The notes under the pieces: model-generated
Told to the model about the DNA's origin: nothing
Databases searched by the model: none
Seen by the model: the letters and a program-made list of their open reading frames with translations, nothing else
Shown here: positions 54,682-63,631 of the stretch, piece after piece
Layout: each line of letters opens with the position of its first letter
Position numbering within the stretch: the stretch's first letter is position 1
Translations under genes and position numbers: made by a program
Assembly: GCA_013388635.1 (NCBI GenBank)
Contig: JACAEX010000041.1
Coordinates: 1-64,000 of the forward strand
Length of the DNA: 64,000 nt
DNA from: Syntrophaceae bacterium
GTDB taxonomy: Bacteria > Desulfobacterota > BSN033 > UBA1163
Direction of reading: 5' to 3'

Positions 54682-55209
54682 ACTCAGTTGTAGGCCTCTC
54701 CGAAAGGCGTTCAGGTTCAGCGCAATCGCCTTCTTCGGAACGCTCATCTCAATCGCCTTCTCCATCGCTTCCACAGGGAGAAGACCGGTCCTCTTGATCA
54801 GGGCACCCAGGATGATCAGGTTGGCCACGACGGTGTTCCCCATCTCCTTATCGGCAATGCTCGTAGCCGGCACCGAAAGAATCTCATACTCCCCAGGCTG
54901 TATCCCCTTCACCAGATCGGAGTCGATCACCACCAACCCTCTCGGCCTGACCCGGCCGATATACTTTGGAAGGGCATCCTCAGCCAGCAGGATCAGGATA
55001 TCCGGCCTTCTCACCTGTGGGTCGGAGACAGGCTCTTCCGAGATGATCACCTCTGCCCTGGCTGAACCACCCCTCAGCTCCGAACTGTAGGACTGGGTTT
55101 GAACAGCCTTCTTCCCTCCAAACAGAGTGGCGCCGGTACCAAGGAGGATTCCAGAGAGGACCACTCCCTGTCCGCCCACCCCTCCGATCAGTATCTCCAC
55201 ACGGCTCAT
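54679..55209 (-). CDS. korC: 2-Oxoacid:ferredoxin oxidoreductase, gamma subunit
   Basis: Protein of 176 residues. EILIGGVGGQGVVLSGILLG at the N-terminus and SYSSELRGGSARAEVIIS are the conserved gamma-domain blocks. It helps bind CoA and completes the complex that oxidatively decarboxylates a 2-oxoacid to acyl-CoA with ferredoxin as acceptor. Overlaps the beta gene by 4 bp. The subunit set D-A-B-C is that of 2-oxoglutarate enzymes (Kor), but branched-chain 2-oxoacid types look similar. Confidence 0.88.
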   Translation of the reverse strand: MSRVEILIGGVGGQGVVLSGILLGTGATLFGGKKAVQTQSYSSELRGGSARAEVIISEEPVSDPQVRRPDILILLAEDALPKYIGRVRPRGLVVIDSDLVKGIQPGEYEILSVPATSIADKEMGNTVVANLIILGALIKRTGLLPVEAMEKAIEMSVPKKAIALNLNAFRRGLQLS

Positions 55210-56039
55210 TCAGATCCTCCTTTTGCCTTATTCTTCATCCTTTTCACCTCTTCCAACATCTCAGGTTTTTCGATGTCGACCAATTCCCCGACCACGATCT
55301 TTCCTCTCAATTCCTCCTCTGAAAGTTTTGCAGCCTCCTTGGGTGAGATGGAACGCTTCTTATAATCCTCCATCATCTGGACCGCACTTCCCACGCCCGT
55401 CTTTCTCCCGAACTGAATCGGACACTGAGAGAAGACCTCGATGAAGGCAAAACCCTTCTTCTGGATCGCCTTCTCGATGGAGCTGGTCAACTGCCTGGGA
55501 TGGAAGGTCGTCCAGCAGGCGACAAAGGAGGCCCCTGCAGCGATGACCAGCCTGGAGATATTGAAGGTATTCTCGACCGTGCCGTAGGGGGTGGTCGTCG
55601 TTCGAATACCCATGGGCGTTGTGGGAGCGGCCTGACCTCCGGTCATTCCATAGATCCCATTGTTGATACAGATGACGACCATCTCCACATTCCTCCGGGC
55701 ATTCTGGATCAGGTGATTTCCGCCGATCGCCACTAAGTCGCCGTCTCCGCTCACCACCATCACCTTCTTCTCCGGGAGGCCCATCTTGATCCCGAAGGCA
55801 AAGGCAATGGGCCTGCCATGAGTCGTGTGAAGCACGTCCGCATTGAAGAAGGGGCTGGGGATCCAGGCTGCACAGCCGATTCCTGAGACGAAGACGAAAT
55901 CGTCCAGGTCCATGCCGAGCCCGTCGATGGCCCGGAGGATGGACTGGGCCACGATCCCGTCTCCGCAGCCCGGGCAGAAGGTCGTGTGGGTAACCGAAGG
56001 TCTGATAAACCGGTGAAAGGGATGAACCAGCTCACTCAT
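55206..56039 (-). CDS. korB: 2-Oxoacid:ferredoxin oxidoreductase, beta (thiamine diphosphate) subunit
   Basis: Protein of 277 residues. CPGCGDGIVAQSILRAI is the N-terminal CxxC region, and VVSGDGDLVAIGGNHLIQNARRN the thiamine diphosphate-binding GDGD-N motif, followed by NNGIYGMTGGQ. This subunit binds ThDP. It lacks the three-cluster ferredoxin tail of pyruvate enzymes, consistent with the separate delta subunit. 4-bp overlaps on both sides show tight coupling. Confidence 0.9.
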   Translation of the reverse strand: MSELVHPFHRFIRPSVTHTTFCPGCGDGIVAQSILRAIDGLGMDLDDFVFVSGIGCAAWIPSPFFNADVLHTTHGRPIAFAFGIKMGLPEKKVMVVSGDGDLVAIGGNHLIQNARRNVEMVVICINNGIYGMTGGQAAPTTPMGIRTTTTPYGTVENTFNISRLVIAAGASFVACWTTFHPRQLTSSIEKAIQKKGFAFIEVFSQCPIQFGRKTGVGSAVQMMEDYKKRSISPKEAAKLSEEELRGKIVVGELVDIEKPEMLEEVKRMKNKAKGGSE

Positions 56040-57190
56040 TTTGAAACCTCCCGAATCTTTCTCAGAATATCTTCTGGATCCTGAATCTCCCCAACCAGCC
56101 TCGGGGGTAGAAAGGAGACCTCTGCAAAATGGGCTGCCTCCGCCTTAATGTAGGGATAGATTTGACCCAGATTGTTTTCTAAAACGATCACCTGTTTGGC
56201 CTTTCTCGCCATCTTCTCGATCTCCTCACCCGGAAAGGGCCAGACCGTAATCAACCGCAGGGTTCCAACCGGGATCCCTTCCTTTCTCGCCTGAGAGGCA
56301 GCCGTGGCTGCTGCCCTGGCCACAGCGCCGTAAGAGACGAGGACGATCTCCGCACCCTCATAGTCCCGTTCCACGATGGTGATCTCCTCTTTATGCTTAA
56401 GAATCTTATTGCTCAACTTCCGGATGAACTTGTCCAGTGCAGAGATATCGATCAGATTGCGCTTTCCATATTCGTCATGACAGGAACTGGTGACGTGGGC
56501 CTTAAATCCCTTTCCGAAGATCGGCATGGGAGCCACATCCTCGTCGAGAAACCCTCTGATCTTTTGGGGATCTGTCCCCGATTCAGGGATCTTTCGATAG
56601 ACCGTCCGGATCTTTTCAGGCTCCGGGATGATCACCTCCTCTCGCATATGTCCCACAAAGGCGTCCGAGAGGATAAAGACCGGAGTCCGATAGGTCTCTG
56701 CATAATTGAAGGCGATGACCGTGTGATCGAACATCTCCTGGGGTGAAGAGGGGCAGAGGGCGATGATCTCATAATCACCATGGGAACCCCTTCTTGCCTG
56801 AACCATATCGCCCTGCACGCCAACCGTGGGCATGCCTGTCGTCGGAGCCCCTCTCTGGACATTGACGATCACACACGGTGTCTCCACGCCCACCGCGAAA
56901 CCGATATTCTCAAGCATCAGGCTGATCCCCGGACCAGAGGTGACGGTCATCGCCTTTCTGCCTGCCCAGGAGGCGCCGATCACCGCTGCAATTGCGCTGA
57001 TCTCATCCTCCATCTGAAAGAAACCGCCCCCTACCTGCGGCAATCTCTCTGCCAACCGGTTGGCTATCTCCGTGGCTGGCGTGATCGGATAACCTGCTGT
57101 GAACTCGCATCCGGCTGCAATCGCTCCCTCTGCGCAGGCCACATTGCCCATCATAAAATATCTCCCTGTGAGGACCCGTTTCTCGTTCAT
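56036..57190 (-). CDS. korA: 2-Oxoacid:ferredoxin oxidoreductase, alpha subunit
   Basis: Protein of 384 residues, the normal KorA/VorB alpha length. GNVACAEGAIAAGCEFTAGYPITPATEI is the N-terminal pyrimidine-binding block (shown in part), TVTSGPGISLMLENIGFA a second, and VNVQRGAPTTGMPT a third. The C-terminal transketolase-like domain ends in VLENNLGQIYPYIK. Overlaps the ferredoxin-subunit gene and the beta gene by 4 bp each. Confidence 0.9.
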   Translation of the reverse strand: MNEKRVLTGRYFMMGNVACAEGAIAAGCEFTAGYPITPATEIANRLAERLPQVGGGFFQMEDEISAIAAVIGASWAGRKAMTVTSGPGISLMLENIGFAVGVETPCVIVNVQRGAPTTGMPTVGVQGDMVQARRGSHGDYEIIALCPSSPQEMFDHTVIAFNYAETYRTPVFILSDAFVGHMREEVIIPEPEKIRTVYRKIPESGTDPQKIRGFLDEDVAPMPIFGKGFKAHVTSSCHDEYGKRNLIDISALDKFIRKLSNKILKHKEEITIVERDYEGAEIVLVSYGAVARAAATAASQARKEGIPVGTLRLITVWPFPGEEIEKMARKAKQVIVLENNLGQIYPYIKAEAAHFAEVSFLPPRLVGEIQDPEDILRKIREVSK

Positions 57191-57426
57191 CTCTTCGCTC
57201 TCCTCCGTGATTTTTCGCCCGATACAACGATGGCCAGATCAGGGCAGTAGATCATGCAGTTCCCGCAACCGGTGCACCGATCCTCGTTCGCCACCACTGG
57301 AGGCCGGTACCCTTTCTGGTTCAGGGCTTCGGAGGGTTTGAAGACCTCCTTCGGGCAGACATAGATGCAGATCCCGCATTCCTCTGTACCTTTGCACAAT
57401 TCATGATAAATTCGTAACATCGTCAA
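57187..57426 (-). CDS. korD: 2-Oxoacid:ferredoxin oxidoreductase, delta (2[4Fe-4S]) subunit
   Basis: Protein of 79 residues with two ferredoxin motifs: CKGTEECGICIYVCP (an unusual C-x5-C in the first position) and CTGCGNCMIYCP. It carries electrons from the catalytic subunits to soluble ferredoxin. First gene of the korDABC set, 13 bp after the dehydrogenase gene. Confidence 0.88.
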   Translation of the reverse strand: MTMLRIYHELCKGTEECGICIYVCPKEVFKPSEALNQKGYRPPVVANEDRCTGCGNCMIYCPDLAIVVSGEKSRRRAKR

Positions 57427-57439
57427 CTCGACTCTCCTT

Positions 57440-58405
57440 TCATCTCTTCAGCTTAGGTTGGTTCACGGGATGGATCGGAGCCTTTCCTTCCAGAACCCTG
57501 AGCACATCCTCTGCCACCAGGCTCATCCTCCTCAGGGCCTCGTCCGTATGGGCGGCCATGTGAGGCGTGCCGATAAAATTTTCGAGCTCGAACAGAGGAT
57601 GGTCCTTCGGGGCCGGCTCGACTTCGTAGACGTCCGAAGCAGCTCCTGCGATCCTTCCCTCTTTCAAAACCGTATAGAGGGCCTTCTCTTCCCATATCGA
57701 CCCCCGGGCGAGATTGATGATGAAGGCAGACGGTTTCATCAGACCGAATTCTCTCGCTTTCAGAATGCCTCTGGTTTCAGGGAGCATCGGGAGATTGATC
57801 GATACGTAATCGGATTGGGATAGGAGCTCGTCGAGACTTACCTTCGTCGCCTTGATCTCCTTCTCCACCTCCTCATAGCGAAGCGCATCGTAATAGAGGA
57901 TCTTCATGTCAAAGCCTTTATGACCGATGCGAGCGATCGCCCTTCCGATCCGGCCAAAACCGAGAATGCCGAGGGTCTTTCCATGGAGCTCTCTCCCGAT
58001 ATATTCGTAACGTGCCTCAAACCGACCCTCCCTGAGAGCTATATCCCCCTTCTTCAGCATCTTCGAAAGCATCAGTGCCAGACCGAAGAAGTGCTCTGCC
58101 ACAGAGATATCGTTCGCATCCGGCGTATTGACCACCCATATCCCCTTCTCCGTAGCAGCTTCGAGGTCGATATTCTCCACACCCACCCCATGCCTTCCGA
58201 TGACCTTCAGCCTGGGAGCGGAATCGATCACCTTCCGGCTCGCCCTTCCATTGGCCCGGATGATGATCCCGTCCATTTCCTCGACTTCCCTGATCAACAC
58301 AGCCTCGTCAAAAGAGCTTGCGAATGAGATATCTGCCTTCTCCCTTAGGAGGGCCTTTCCAACTTCATGCATGTCTTCATAGAGCAGAATCCTGAAACGT
58401 TTCAT
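57440..58405 (-). CDS. D-2-hydroxyacid dehydrogenase (SerA-like)
   Basis: Protein of 321 residues. The NAD-binding loop is GILGFGRIGRAIARIG (GxGxxG). Catalytic Arg is in INLARGSIWEE, Glu in VYEVEPAPKDHPL and His in GTPHMAAHTDEA. It lacks the ACT regulatory domain of full-length phosphoglycerate dehydrogenase. It should interconvert a D-2-hydroxyacid and a 2-oxoacid, which would feed the adjacent 2-oxoacid oxidoreductase. 2 bp after the racemase-fold gene. Confidence 0.85.
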   Translation of the reverse strand: MKRFRILLYEDMHEVGKALLREKADISFASSFDEAVLIREVEEMDGIIIRANGRASRKVIDSAPRLKVIGRHGVGVENIDLEAATEKGIWVVNTPDANDISVAEHFFGLALMLSKMLKKGDIALREGRFEARYEYIGRELHGKTLGILGFGRIGRAIARIGHKGFDMKILYYDALRYEEVEKEIKATKVSLDELLSQSDYVSINLPMLPETRGILKAREFGLMKPSAFIINLARGSIWEEKALYTVLKEGRIAGAASDVYEVEPAPKDHPLFELENFIGTPHMAAHTDEALRRMSLVAEDVLRVLEGKAPIHPVNQPKLKR

Positions 58406-58407
58406 CC

Positions 58408-59073
58408 TTATCCCTCGGAGGCCTTAATCATTGCCCTTAATTTCTCCATCAGAAGGGATGGGCTTGAAATCACGGGGACGGTCACCTGTTGACCCAGGGG
58501 CCATGCGAGTCTTGCCATGGAGCCCTGGGCCAAAACGAGGACGTCCACCTCCCGTGACAGTGCCTTCGCCTTCTCCAACACCATTCGATCATGTCTCTCT
58601 GTATCTCCTTGAAGGATGGCCTGGAAGGCCTCTTCACATAGAGCCGTCGAAATGGAGATCTCTTTCCCCGCTTCCGATGCCTTCTCTTTCAGCAGCCGCG
58701 ATGTCGGCTCCAATGTCGTTGCGACCGTGGCCACGATCCCGATTCTTCTCCCTTTCTTCACCGCATCCTCTGCCATCGGCTCATCGATCTTCAATACCGG
58801 CCGGTTCACGAATCTCTTTACCACGTCAACAGCGGGCGAGGTGCTTGAGCAAGTAAAAATAATGATATCAGCCCCAGCCTCTTCCACAGAGACGGCATGA
58901 TGGCATAACCTCCGGATCACCTGGGGGGTTATCTCCCCTGCCTTCATAAAATCGATGAGGACGGATTCATCCCAGATGTGGAAGGCCCTGACCGGGAGAC
59001 CGAAAGTGTTCAATTCCCTCTTGATCACTTCCACCATCATCCAGGCGGTATGGATGAAACCGAGCGTCTTCAA
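58408..59073 (-). CDS. Asp/Glu racemase-fold protein lacking the second catalytic Cys
   Basis: Protein of 221 residues. The first catalytic Cys is at 75 in IIIFTCSSTSPAVD. In the second half, where a racemase would have its other Cys, the sequence is LVLAQGSMARL with Gln at 183. A two-base racemase mechanism is therefore unlikely; a decarboxylase or isomerase using a single Cys (as in arylmalonate decarboxylase) is possible. It lies between a second enzyme of the same superfamily and the hydroxyacid dehydrogenase. Confidence 0.7.
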   Translation of the reverse strand: MKTLGFIHTAWMMVEVIKRELNTFGLPVRAFHIWDESVLIDFMKAGEITPQVIRRLCHHAVSVEEAGADIIIFTCSSTSPAVDVVKRFVNRPVLKIDEPMAEDAVKKGRRIGIVATVATTLEPTSRLLKEKASEAGKEISISTALCEEAFQAILQGDTERHDRMVLEKAKALSREVDVLVLAQGSMARLAWPLGQQVTVPVISSPSLLMEKLRAMIKASEG

Positions 59074-59102
59074 GAATCACCTCTCCTACGATTCATGCGG
59101 CA

Positions 59103-59885
59103 TCAAACCCTCGGGACCTTCCGGAGCAGCTGTCCATATCCCTCGATCGGATCGTTGATCTTGAGGAGCTTCATCAGATGCCAGGCCGTAGCCTGGTTGG
59201 ATGCGACGACTGGTTTTCGGGCATCCTTCTCGATCTCCTCGATCACGTCACTACACCGGAAATTGGTACAGGTGATGAAGATGCCATCGGCCTCGGGCAC
59301 GACCGCCTTCATCGCGATCTGGTAGGCCTGGGAAGGTTTGGTCGCGCCTATCTCATGGAGATCCTCGATCTGCAGGCCTGCCACCTTCAGGACTTTAAAT
59401 CCCGAAGCTTCATAAAACTCCTTAAATTTCTGACTGATCTCATCGATGTACGGACCCGCGATGACGATCTTCTTAAACCCCATAAATCTCATCGCCTCCT
59501 CCGCAGCCGTCGCGGTCGTGGTGCAGGGAATCCCCTTGCTGTTGGACTGCATGGCCTCAATCTCTTTCTTATCCCAACCCGGTCCTCCGACGAGGCTCCC
59601 TGCCGTACAGGCAAAGGCAATCGCACTGTTATTCCCAAGAAGAGGCGAGGACATGCCTTCTGCGAGGAGACCGGCAGGCTCTGGCAGCCTTGCGCTCAGT
59701 TTGGAACACTCGCTCACATTCACCACCGGCTCCATATGGATACGGGTCTCCCGTACCTGAACATAGGGAGGCAACATTCTGCAGATCTCCGGGGTTGGAT
59801 TGAGGTTGGGTCCCACCACAATCAGGCCCACTCTTGCCCGATATCCGTATGGCACCCCATATGCTTCTGGATCTCTGTAAATCAT
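59103..59885 (-). CDS. Maleate isomerase/arylmalonate decarboxylase-like protein
   Basis: The ATG at 59885 sits 9 bp after AAAGGAGG and is preferred over starts 9 and 24 bp upstream; the product has 260 residues. Two Cys blocks are present: AFACTAGSLVGGPG and FITCTNFRCSD, as in maleate cis-trans isomerase. GYRARVGLIVVGPNLNPTPE is the usual N-terminus. Maleate isomerase makes fumarate; other members decarboxylate substituted malonates. Gene order TRAP transporter, this gene, second racemase-fold gene suggests a shared dicarboxylate substrate. Confidence 0.75.
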   Translation of the reverse strand: MIYRDPEAYGVPYGYRARVGLIVVGPNLNPTPEICRMLPPYVQVRETRIHMEPVVNVSECSKLSARLPEPAGLLAEGMSSPLLGNNSAIAFACTAGSLVGGPGWDKKEIEAMQSNSKGIPCTTTATAAEEAMRFMGFKKIVIAGPYIDEISQKFKEFYEASGFKVLKVAGLQIEDLHEIGATKPSQAYQIAMKAVVPEADGIFITCTNFRCSDVIEEIEKDARKPVVASNQATAWHLMKLLKINDPIEGYGQLLRKVPRV

Positions 59886-59910
59886 TCCTGACATCCTCCT
59901 TTCTCTCACT

Positions 59911-61200
59911 TTATTTCAAGAGTCCAAACCATCTCGGAAGCCACATCGTCACGTCTGGACAATAGGCGATCAAAAGAAATATTCCCATGAGCAATAGAAT
60001 AAATGGCCAGATCTCGCTCCAGGTATCATCGATCCCGATCCCTGCCAATTTGCAGGTGACAAAAAGGCTGAGAGCCACCGGAGGCGTGATCAGAGCAATT
60101 TGGACCGACATGATGAACACAAGTCCGAAATGATGGGGTTCAATCCCATAAGAAGCGGCGATCGGTGCCAATACCGGAACAAACATGATCATCGTCGCAA
60201 TCGCCTCGATGAAGAAGCCCAAGAAAATCAGGAAGAGAATAACGACCGTCAGGAAAAAGGCTGGGCTTGCTGACAAGGACATCAGAAATGTCCCGCATTT
60301 CTGAGGGATCTGAGCACTGGTCAGTAACCAGGCACAGACCTTGGCCGTGGCCATCAGGATGAAGATGACAGAGCTGGTGATGGCCGTATTCAGAATCGAG
60401 GGGATGATGCTTGAAAGGGTGAGCTTCCGGGTGATAAAGACCCCTATGATCAAGACGTAGGCCACAGCCACTGCCCCGGCCTCGGTCGGGGTAAACACCC
60501 CTGAAAGGATCCCTCCCAGGATGATGATCATGACCATCAGGCCTAAAATGGCTCCTTTAAAGGTCTTGAAGACGTTTATGACTCTGAATTTCTCATCGCT
60601 CATCGGGTAATTTCGTCTCTTCGCTAAGATATGGGAGAGGATCATCAAACCCAAACCCACCATGGCACCCGGCACAAATCCTGCTAAGAAGAGGGCTGCC
60701 ACGGAAATCGTTCCTCCCTGAACATATGCGTAGATCAGCATTCCAACGCTCGGCGGAATGATCGGGCCCATCGTCGATGCCGCTGCGGTCAGTGTGGCCG
60801 CGAACCTTTTATCATATCCCTCCCGGACCATGCTGGGGATGAAGATGGAGCCGATTGCGGCTGCATCTCCTACGGCCGTCCCCGTCACGCCGGAGAGAAG
60901 CATCTCCGTCACAATGCTCACATGGGCCAGCCCAGCTCGAAAATGGCCCACCAGCGATTTGGCGAAGTTCACCAGATTGGGGAGGACGCCACTTCGCTCG
61001 GCAAGGTCTCCCGCCATGATAAAAAAAGGGATGGCCATCAAAGGGAAGGAATCGATCCCGGAGAACATGAGCGTCGGAATGATCAGCAGGGATTCCTGCC
61101 CTGTGATCAGAAGAAAGGCCAATCCCGCAAGACCCAGGCAGAAGGCCACTGGAACCCCGAGGAGTATCGTTGCAAAGAAGGCGACGAAGAGATAGATCAT
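59911..61200 (-). CDS. dctM: TRAP transporter large permease (DctM), system 2
   Basis: Protein of 429 residues with about 12 helices. GVPVAFCLGLAGLAFLLITG, PFFIMAGDLAERSGVLPNLV, LLSGVTGTAVGDAAAIGSIF, GILSGVFTPTEAGAVAVAY and SVQIALITPPVALSL mark the DctM family. Overlaps dctQ of system 2 by 4 bp. It is about as close to system 1 as family members usually are, so the two systems look like separate acquisitions rather than a fresh duplication. Confidence 0.92.
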   Translation of the reverse strand: MIYLFVAFFATILLGVPVAFCLGLAGLAFLLITGQESLLIIPTLMFSGIDSFPLMAIPFFIMAGDLAERSGVLPNLVNFAKSLVGHFRAGLAHVSIVTEMLLSGVTGTAVGDAAAIGSIFIPSMVREGYDKRFAATLTAAASTMGPIIPPSVGMLIYAYVQGGTISVAALFLAGFVPGAMVGLGLMILSHILAKRRNYPMSDEKFRVINVFKTFKGAILGLMVMIIILGGILSGVFTPTEAGAVAVAYVLIIGVFITRKLTLSSIIPSILNTAITSSVIFILMATAKVCAWLLTSAQIPQKCGTFLMSLSASPAFFLTVVILFLIFLGFFIEAIATMIMFVPVLAPIAASYGIEPHHFGLVFIMSVQIALITPPVALSLFVTCKLAGIGIDDTWSEIWPFILLLMGIFLLIAYCPDVTMWLPRWFGLLK

Positions 61201-61703
61201 AGGAAACCCTTCTCCTCTCCAGTGGCTGAGAAGGACTGCTTACCTGAAGCCCCCTTTAGACCTTCCCATATCCTGGGTAAAAGATTCAAAATCATGAGAA
61301 CACTTCCCACAGGAATAGCCAGGTAAAACCAGAAGATCGGCAAACCTAACGAAGGGATGATCTGATCCGTCTGGAAACGGAGGGCGATGATGCCCTCGAC
61401 GGTCAGAAATATGAGAAAGATGATCAGAAGAACTTGTGCGATGAGGTTCAAATAGGAACGCGTTCGGCCTTTGAACCGATTGACCAATATCCCAATACTG
61501 ATATGCGAGTCTTCCCGGAGGGCCAAACTCGAAGCTAAGAAAACGACCCAGACCATCAGGTATCTGGTAAATTCTTCGGTAACATAGAGCGACTTGCCAA
61601 AGAGATAACGAAGAAAAACCTCGATCGGCACCATCACCGTAAGAGTGGAAAGGAAAAGGATGGTCACGACTCTGATCGTCTGGTTGAGTATACGGAAGAA
61701 CAT
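61197..61703 (-). CDS. dctQ: TRAP transporter small permease (DctQ), system 2
   Basis: Protein of 168 residues with four helices and the DctQ segment YVTEEFTRYLMVWVVFLASSL, including the Glu pair. Overlaps dctM by 4 bp; 68 bp after the binding-protein gene. Confidence 0.88.
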   Translation of the reverse strand: MFFRILNQTIRVVTILFLSTLTVMVPIEVFLRYLFGKSLYVTEEFTRYLMVWVVFLASSLALREDSHISIGILVNRFKGRTRSYLNLIAQVLLIIFLIFLTVEGIIALRFQTDQIIPSLGLPIFWFYLAIPVGSVLMILNLLPRIWEGLKGASGKQSFSATGEEKGFL

Positions 61704-61771
61704 CTCTCCCCCTCAAAAGGTAAAGGGTAGGTCCCCTTGACCAAAGAACCTACCCGAGTGGAACGAAGCGA

Positions 61772-62785
61772 TTATTGATTGGCGGCCACAAATTTATCCG
61801 TCAGCTCTTTACCGTCCTTGCCGAATTCCTTAACCGCATCGGGGTAGACCTGAAGCGCAATCTTACGGAATCTCTCGAGCTCCGGGGCGGAGATCGTATT
61901 GACCTTCATTCCTGCCTTCTCAAGTTCCTTGAGATACTTTTGATTGTCCTTATCATTTTCCACCCTCTGCCAGAGGGTTGCCTTCCGTGCGGCTGTGTTC
62001 ACCGCGGTCTGGAGATCCTTGGGCAGCTTCTCGTAAAAAGTTCTGCTCATCACAAAGGCACCCACTTCATTCACGTGAGCAGTCAGGGAATAGTACTTCT
62101 GAACTTCATAAAACTTAGCGGTGTAAGTCATAGAGGGTGGGTTCTCCTGGGCATCGACCACGCCTGTCCTGAGAGCCTCGAAGAGCTCGGTCCAGTCCAG
62201 AGGCGTAGGAGCGGCCCCGATGGCTTTGAAATAGGCGATATGGACAGGGGTGGGAAGGGTTCTGATTTTGAGACCCTTCATATCCTCCACCGTTAGGATG
62301 GGCTTCCGGTTATTGCTCACGTGGCGGAATCCATTGTCAAAAAAACCAAGGTTGTAGAAACCGGCCGATAGCAATCGCTTATCGAGCTCCTTCCCGAGCG
62401 GACCATCCAGAACCTGAAAGAGTCTCGTCAGGTCCTTCCAGAGAAAAGGGAGAACCGTAATACCGAGCTCAGGGACATTCCGCTGAATATGGGCGACCCC
62501 GCCCAGGGCAGACTCCAGGGTCCCCATCCTCACCATTTCCATCGTCTCACGCACTTTCCCAAGTGCCCCGGCATGGTGGACATCGACTGCGATCCTCCCA
62601 CCCGATAGCTTCTCGAGCTCTTCTTTAAAAACGACCGCGGCCCTACCCCACGAGTGATCGGCTGCCACGGGATTTGCCACTCGAATCCTGCGCTCTGCCC
62701 CATAAAGACTAAACGAGGAGAGGAAGAGGAATAGGATGGCCAAACAAAAGATGATGTGAAATGAATTCCAATGCCTGATCTTCAT
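61772..62785 (-). CDS. dctP: TRAP transporter substrate-binding protein (DctP), system 2
   Basis: Periplasmic protein of 337 residues with a signal peptide ending near SLYGAERR. RVANPVAADHSWGRAAVVFK, MKGLKIRTLPTPVHIAYF (family Arg for the carboxylate), PLDWTELFEALRTGVVDAQE and ENPPSMTYTAKFYEVQKY are typical DctP blocks. It lies 18 bp after the GntR regulator gene, so regulator and transporter probably share a transcript. Confidence 0.92.
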   Translation of the reverse strand: MKIRHWNSFHIIFCLAILFLFLSSFSLYGAERRIRVANPVAADHSWGRAAVVFKEELEKLSGGRIAVDVHHAGALGKVRETMEMVRMGTLESALGGVAHIQRNVPELGITVLPFLWKDLTRLFQVLDGPLGKELDKRLLSAGFYNLGFFDNGFRHVSNNRKPILTVEDMKGLKIRTLPTPVHIAYFKAIGAAPTPLDWTELFEALRTGVVDAQENPPSMTYTAKFYEVQKYYSLTAHVNEVGAFVMSRTFYEKLPKDLQTAVNTAARKATLWQRVENDKDNQKYLKELEKAGMKVNTISAPELERFRKIALQVYPDAVKEFGKDGKELTDKFVAANQ

Positions 62786-62803
62786 ACCGTCTACCTCCTT
62801 CTT

Positions 62804-63526
62804 TTATGATCTTCCTGCGGAGCGGGGTCTTCCAGCCCCCTTTCTTAAGCTCTGTTGGACCGACATCTCTTCTGTCCGCCCTCCTAAGTCACCTCCTTTC
62901 AGCTGAGACATATAGCTATTTTTTGAAAACATAAGGTGTTTGACGATAAGCTTCTCCAGCCGGCTGAGGTTTCGATCCTCGATGGCCTTGATCATCTCTC
63001 GGTGCTCCATAATCGACTGTTCGATGCGATGAGGCAGGGACCATGCATTGAATCGAACGATATGGGCCTTTGTGCGGAGGTAATCGATCATGTCATAAAG
63101 ATACCGGTTTCGGCACGCCCTGAAGATCGCCCGGTGGAATTCCGAATCCCTCTCGATCATCTGGTAGGTCTTCTCACGAAGATGCCCCTCCACCTCCCTG
63201 GCCAGCCTCTTTAACTCCCGGATCTCTTCCGCCGTGATATGCTTTAGCACCAGGCGAGCCGCGATTCTCTCGAGCTCCGCCCGGACCGAATAGATCTCCT
63301 CAACCTCCTCCACGGTCAGGTCAGCCACCATCGCCCCCCGGTACGGAGTGGTCCGGACGAGCCCCTTGGCCTCCAACTGTTTCAGCGCCTCCCGGATGAC
63401 CGTTCGGCTGACCCCATAGCGCGAAATCAGATCCATCTCGATCAGCCGCTCCCTGGGTTTGAATCGACCCGAGAGAATGGCTTCCTCCATCTCCTTGAGC
63501 ACCCTCAATGAATTAACCGTCGACAT
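62804..63526 (-). CDS. GntR-family transcriptional regulator, FCD subgroup
   Basis: The ATG at 63526 is chosen (GGGGGA upstream; the longer frame would start inside the promoter); the product has 240 residues. The N-terminal winged helix is ERLIEMDLISRYGVSRTVIRE with LEAKGLVRT. The all-helical FCD domain that follows has metal and ligand His residues in FHRAIFRACRN and MEHREMIKAI. FCD regulators usually repress uptake or catabolic genes for small acids and release DNA on binding them. Two matching operator-like sites lie upstream. Confidence 0.88.
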   Translation of the reverse strand: MSTVNSLRVLKEMEEAILSGRFKPRERLIEMDLISRYGVSRTVIREALKQLEAKGLVRTTPYRGAMVADLTVEEVEEIYSVRAELERIAARLVLKHITAEEIRELKRLAREVEGHLREKTYQMIERDSEFHRAIFRACRNRYLYDMIDYLRTKAHIVRFNAWSLPHRIEQSIMEHREMIKAIEDRNLSRLEKLIVKHLMFSKNSYMSQLKGGDLGGRTEEMSVQQSLRKGAGRPRSAGRS

Positions 63527-63560
63527 AGATTTGGTCCCCCGGTGGCCGGGCTGAATTTTA

Positions 63561-63579
63561 ATACAATCGTGTATACAAT
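63561..63579. promoter_or_regulatory. Operator-like site 1 for the GntR regulator
   Basis: ATACAATCGTGTATACAAT matches site 2 in 16 of 19 positions and includes the palindrome TGTATACA. It covers the -10 (TATACA) of the regulator's own promoter, so binding should repress it. GntR/FCD operators often contain GTATAC cores. Confidence 0.65.
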
Positions 63580-63598
63580 CTTTCAAAAATCTTGTCAA
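63570..63598 (-). promoter_or_regulatory. Promoter of the GntR regulator and the catabolic run
   Basis: On the minus strand TTGACA (63593-63598), 17 bp, TATACA (63570-63575): near-consensus sigma70. It lies 44 bp upstream of the chosen start. With short gaps downstream it could drive the regulator, TRAP system 2 and genes beyond. Confidence 0.7.
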
Positions 63599-63631
63599 GC
63601 CTTAATTTCGGCACACAAAAGAAATTAATAC

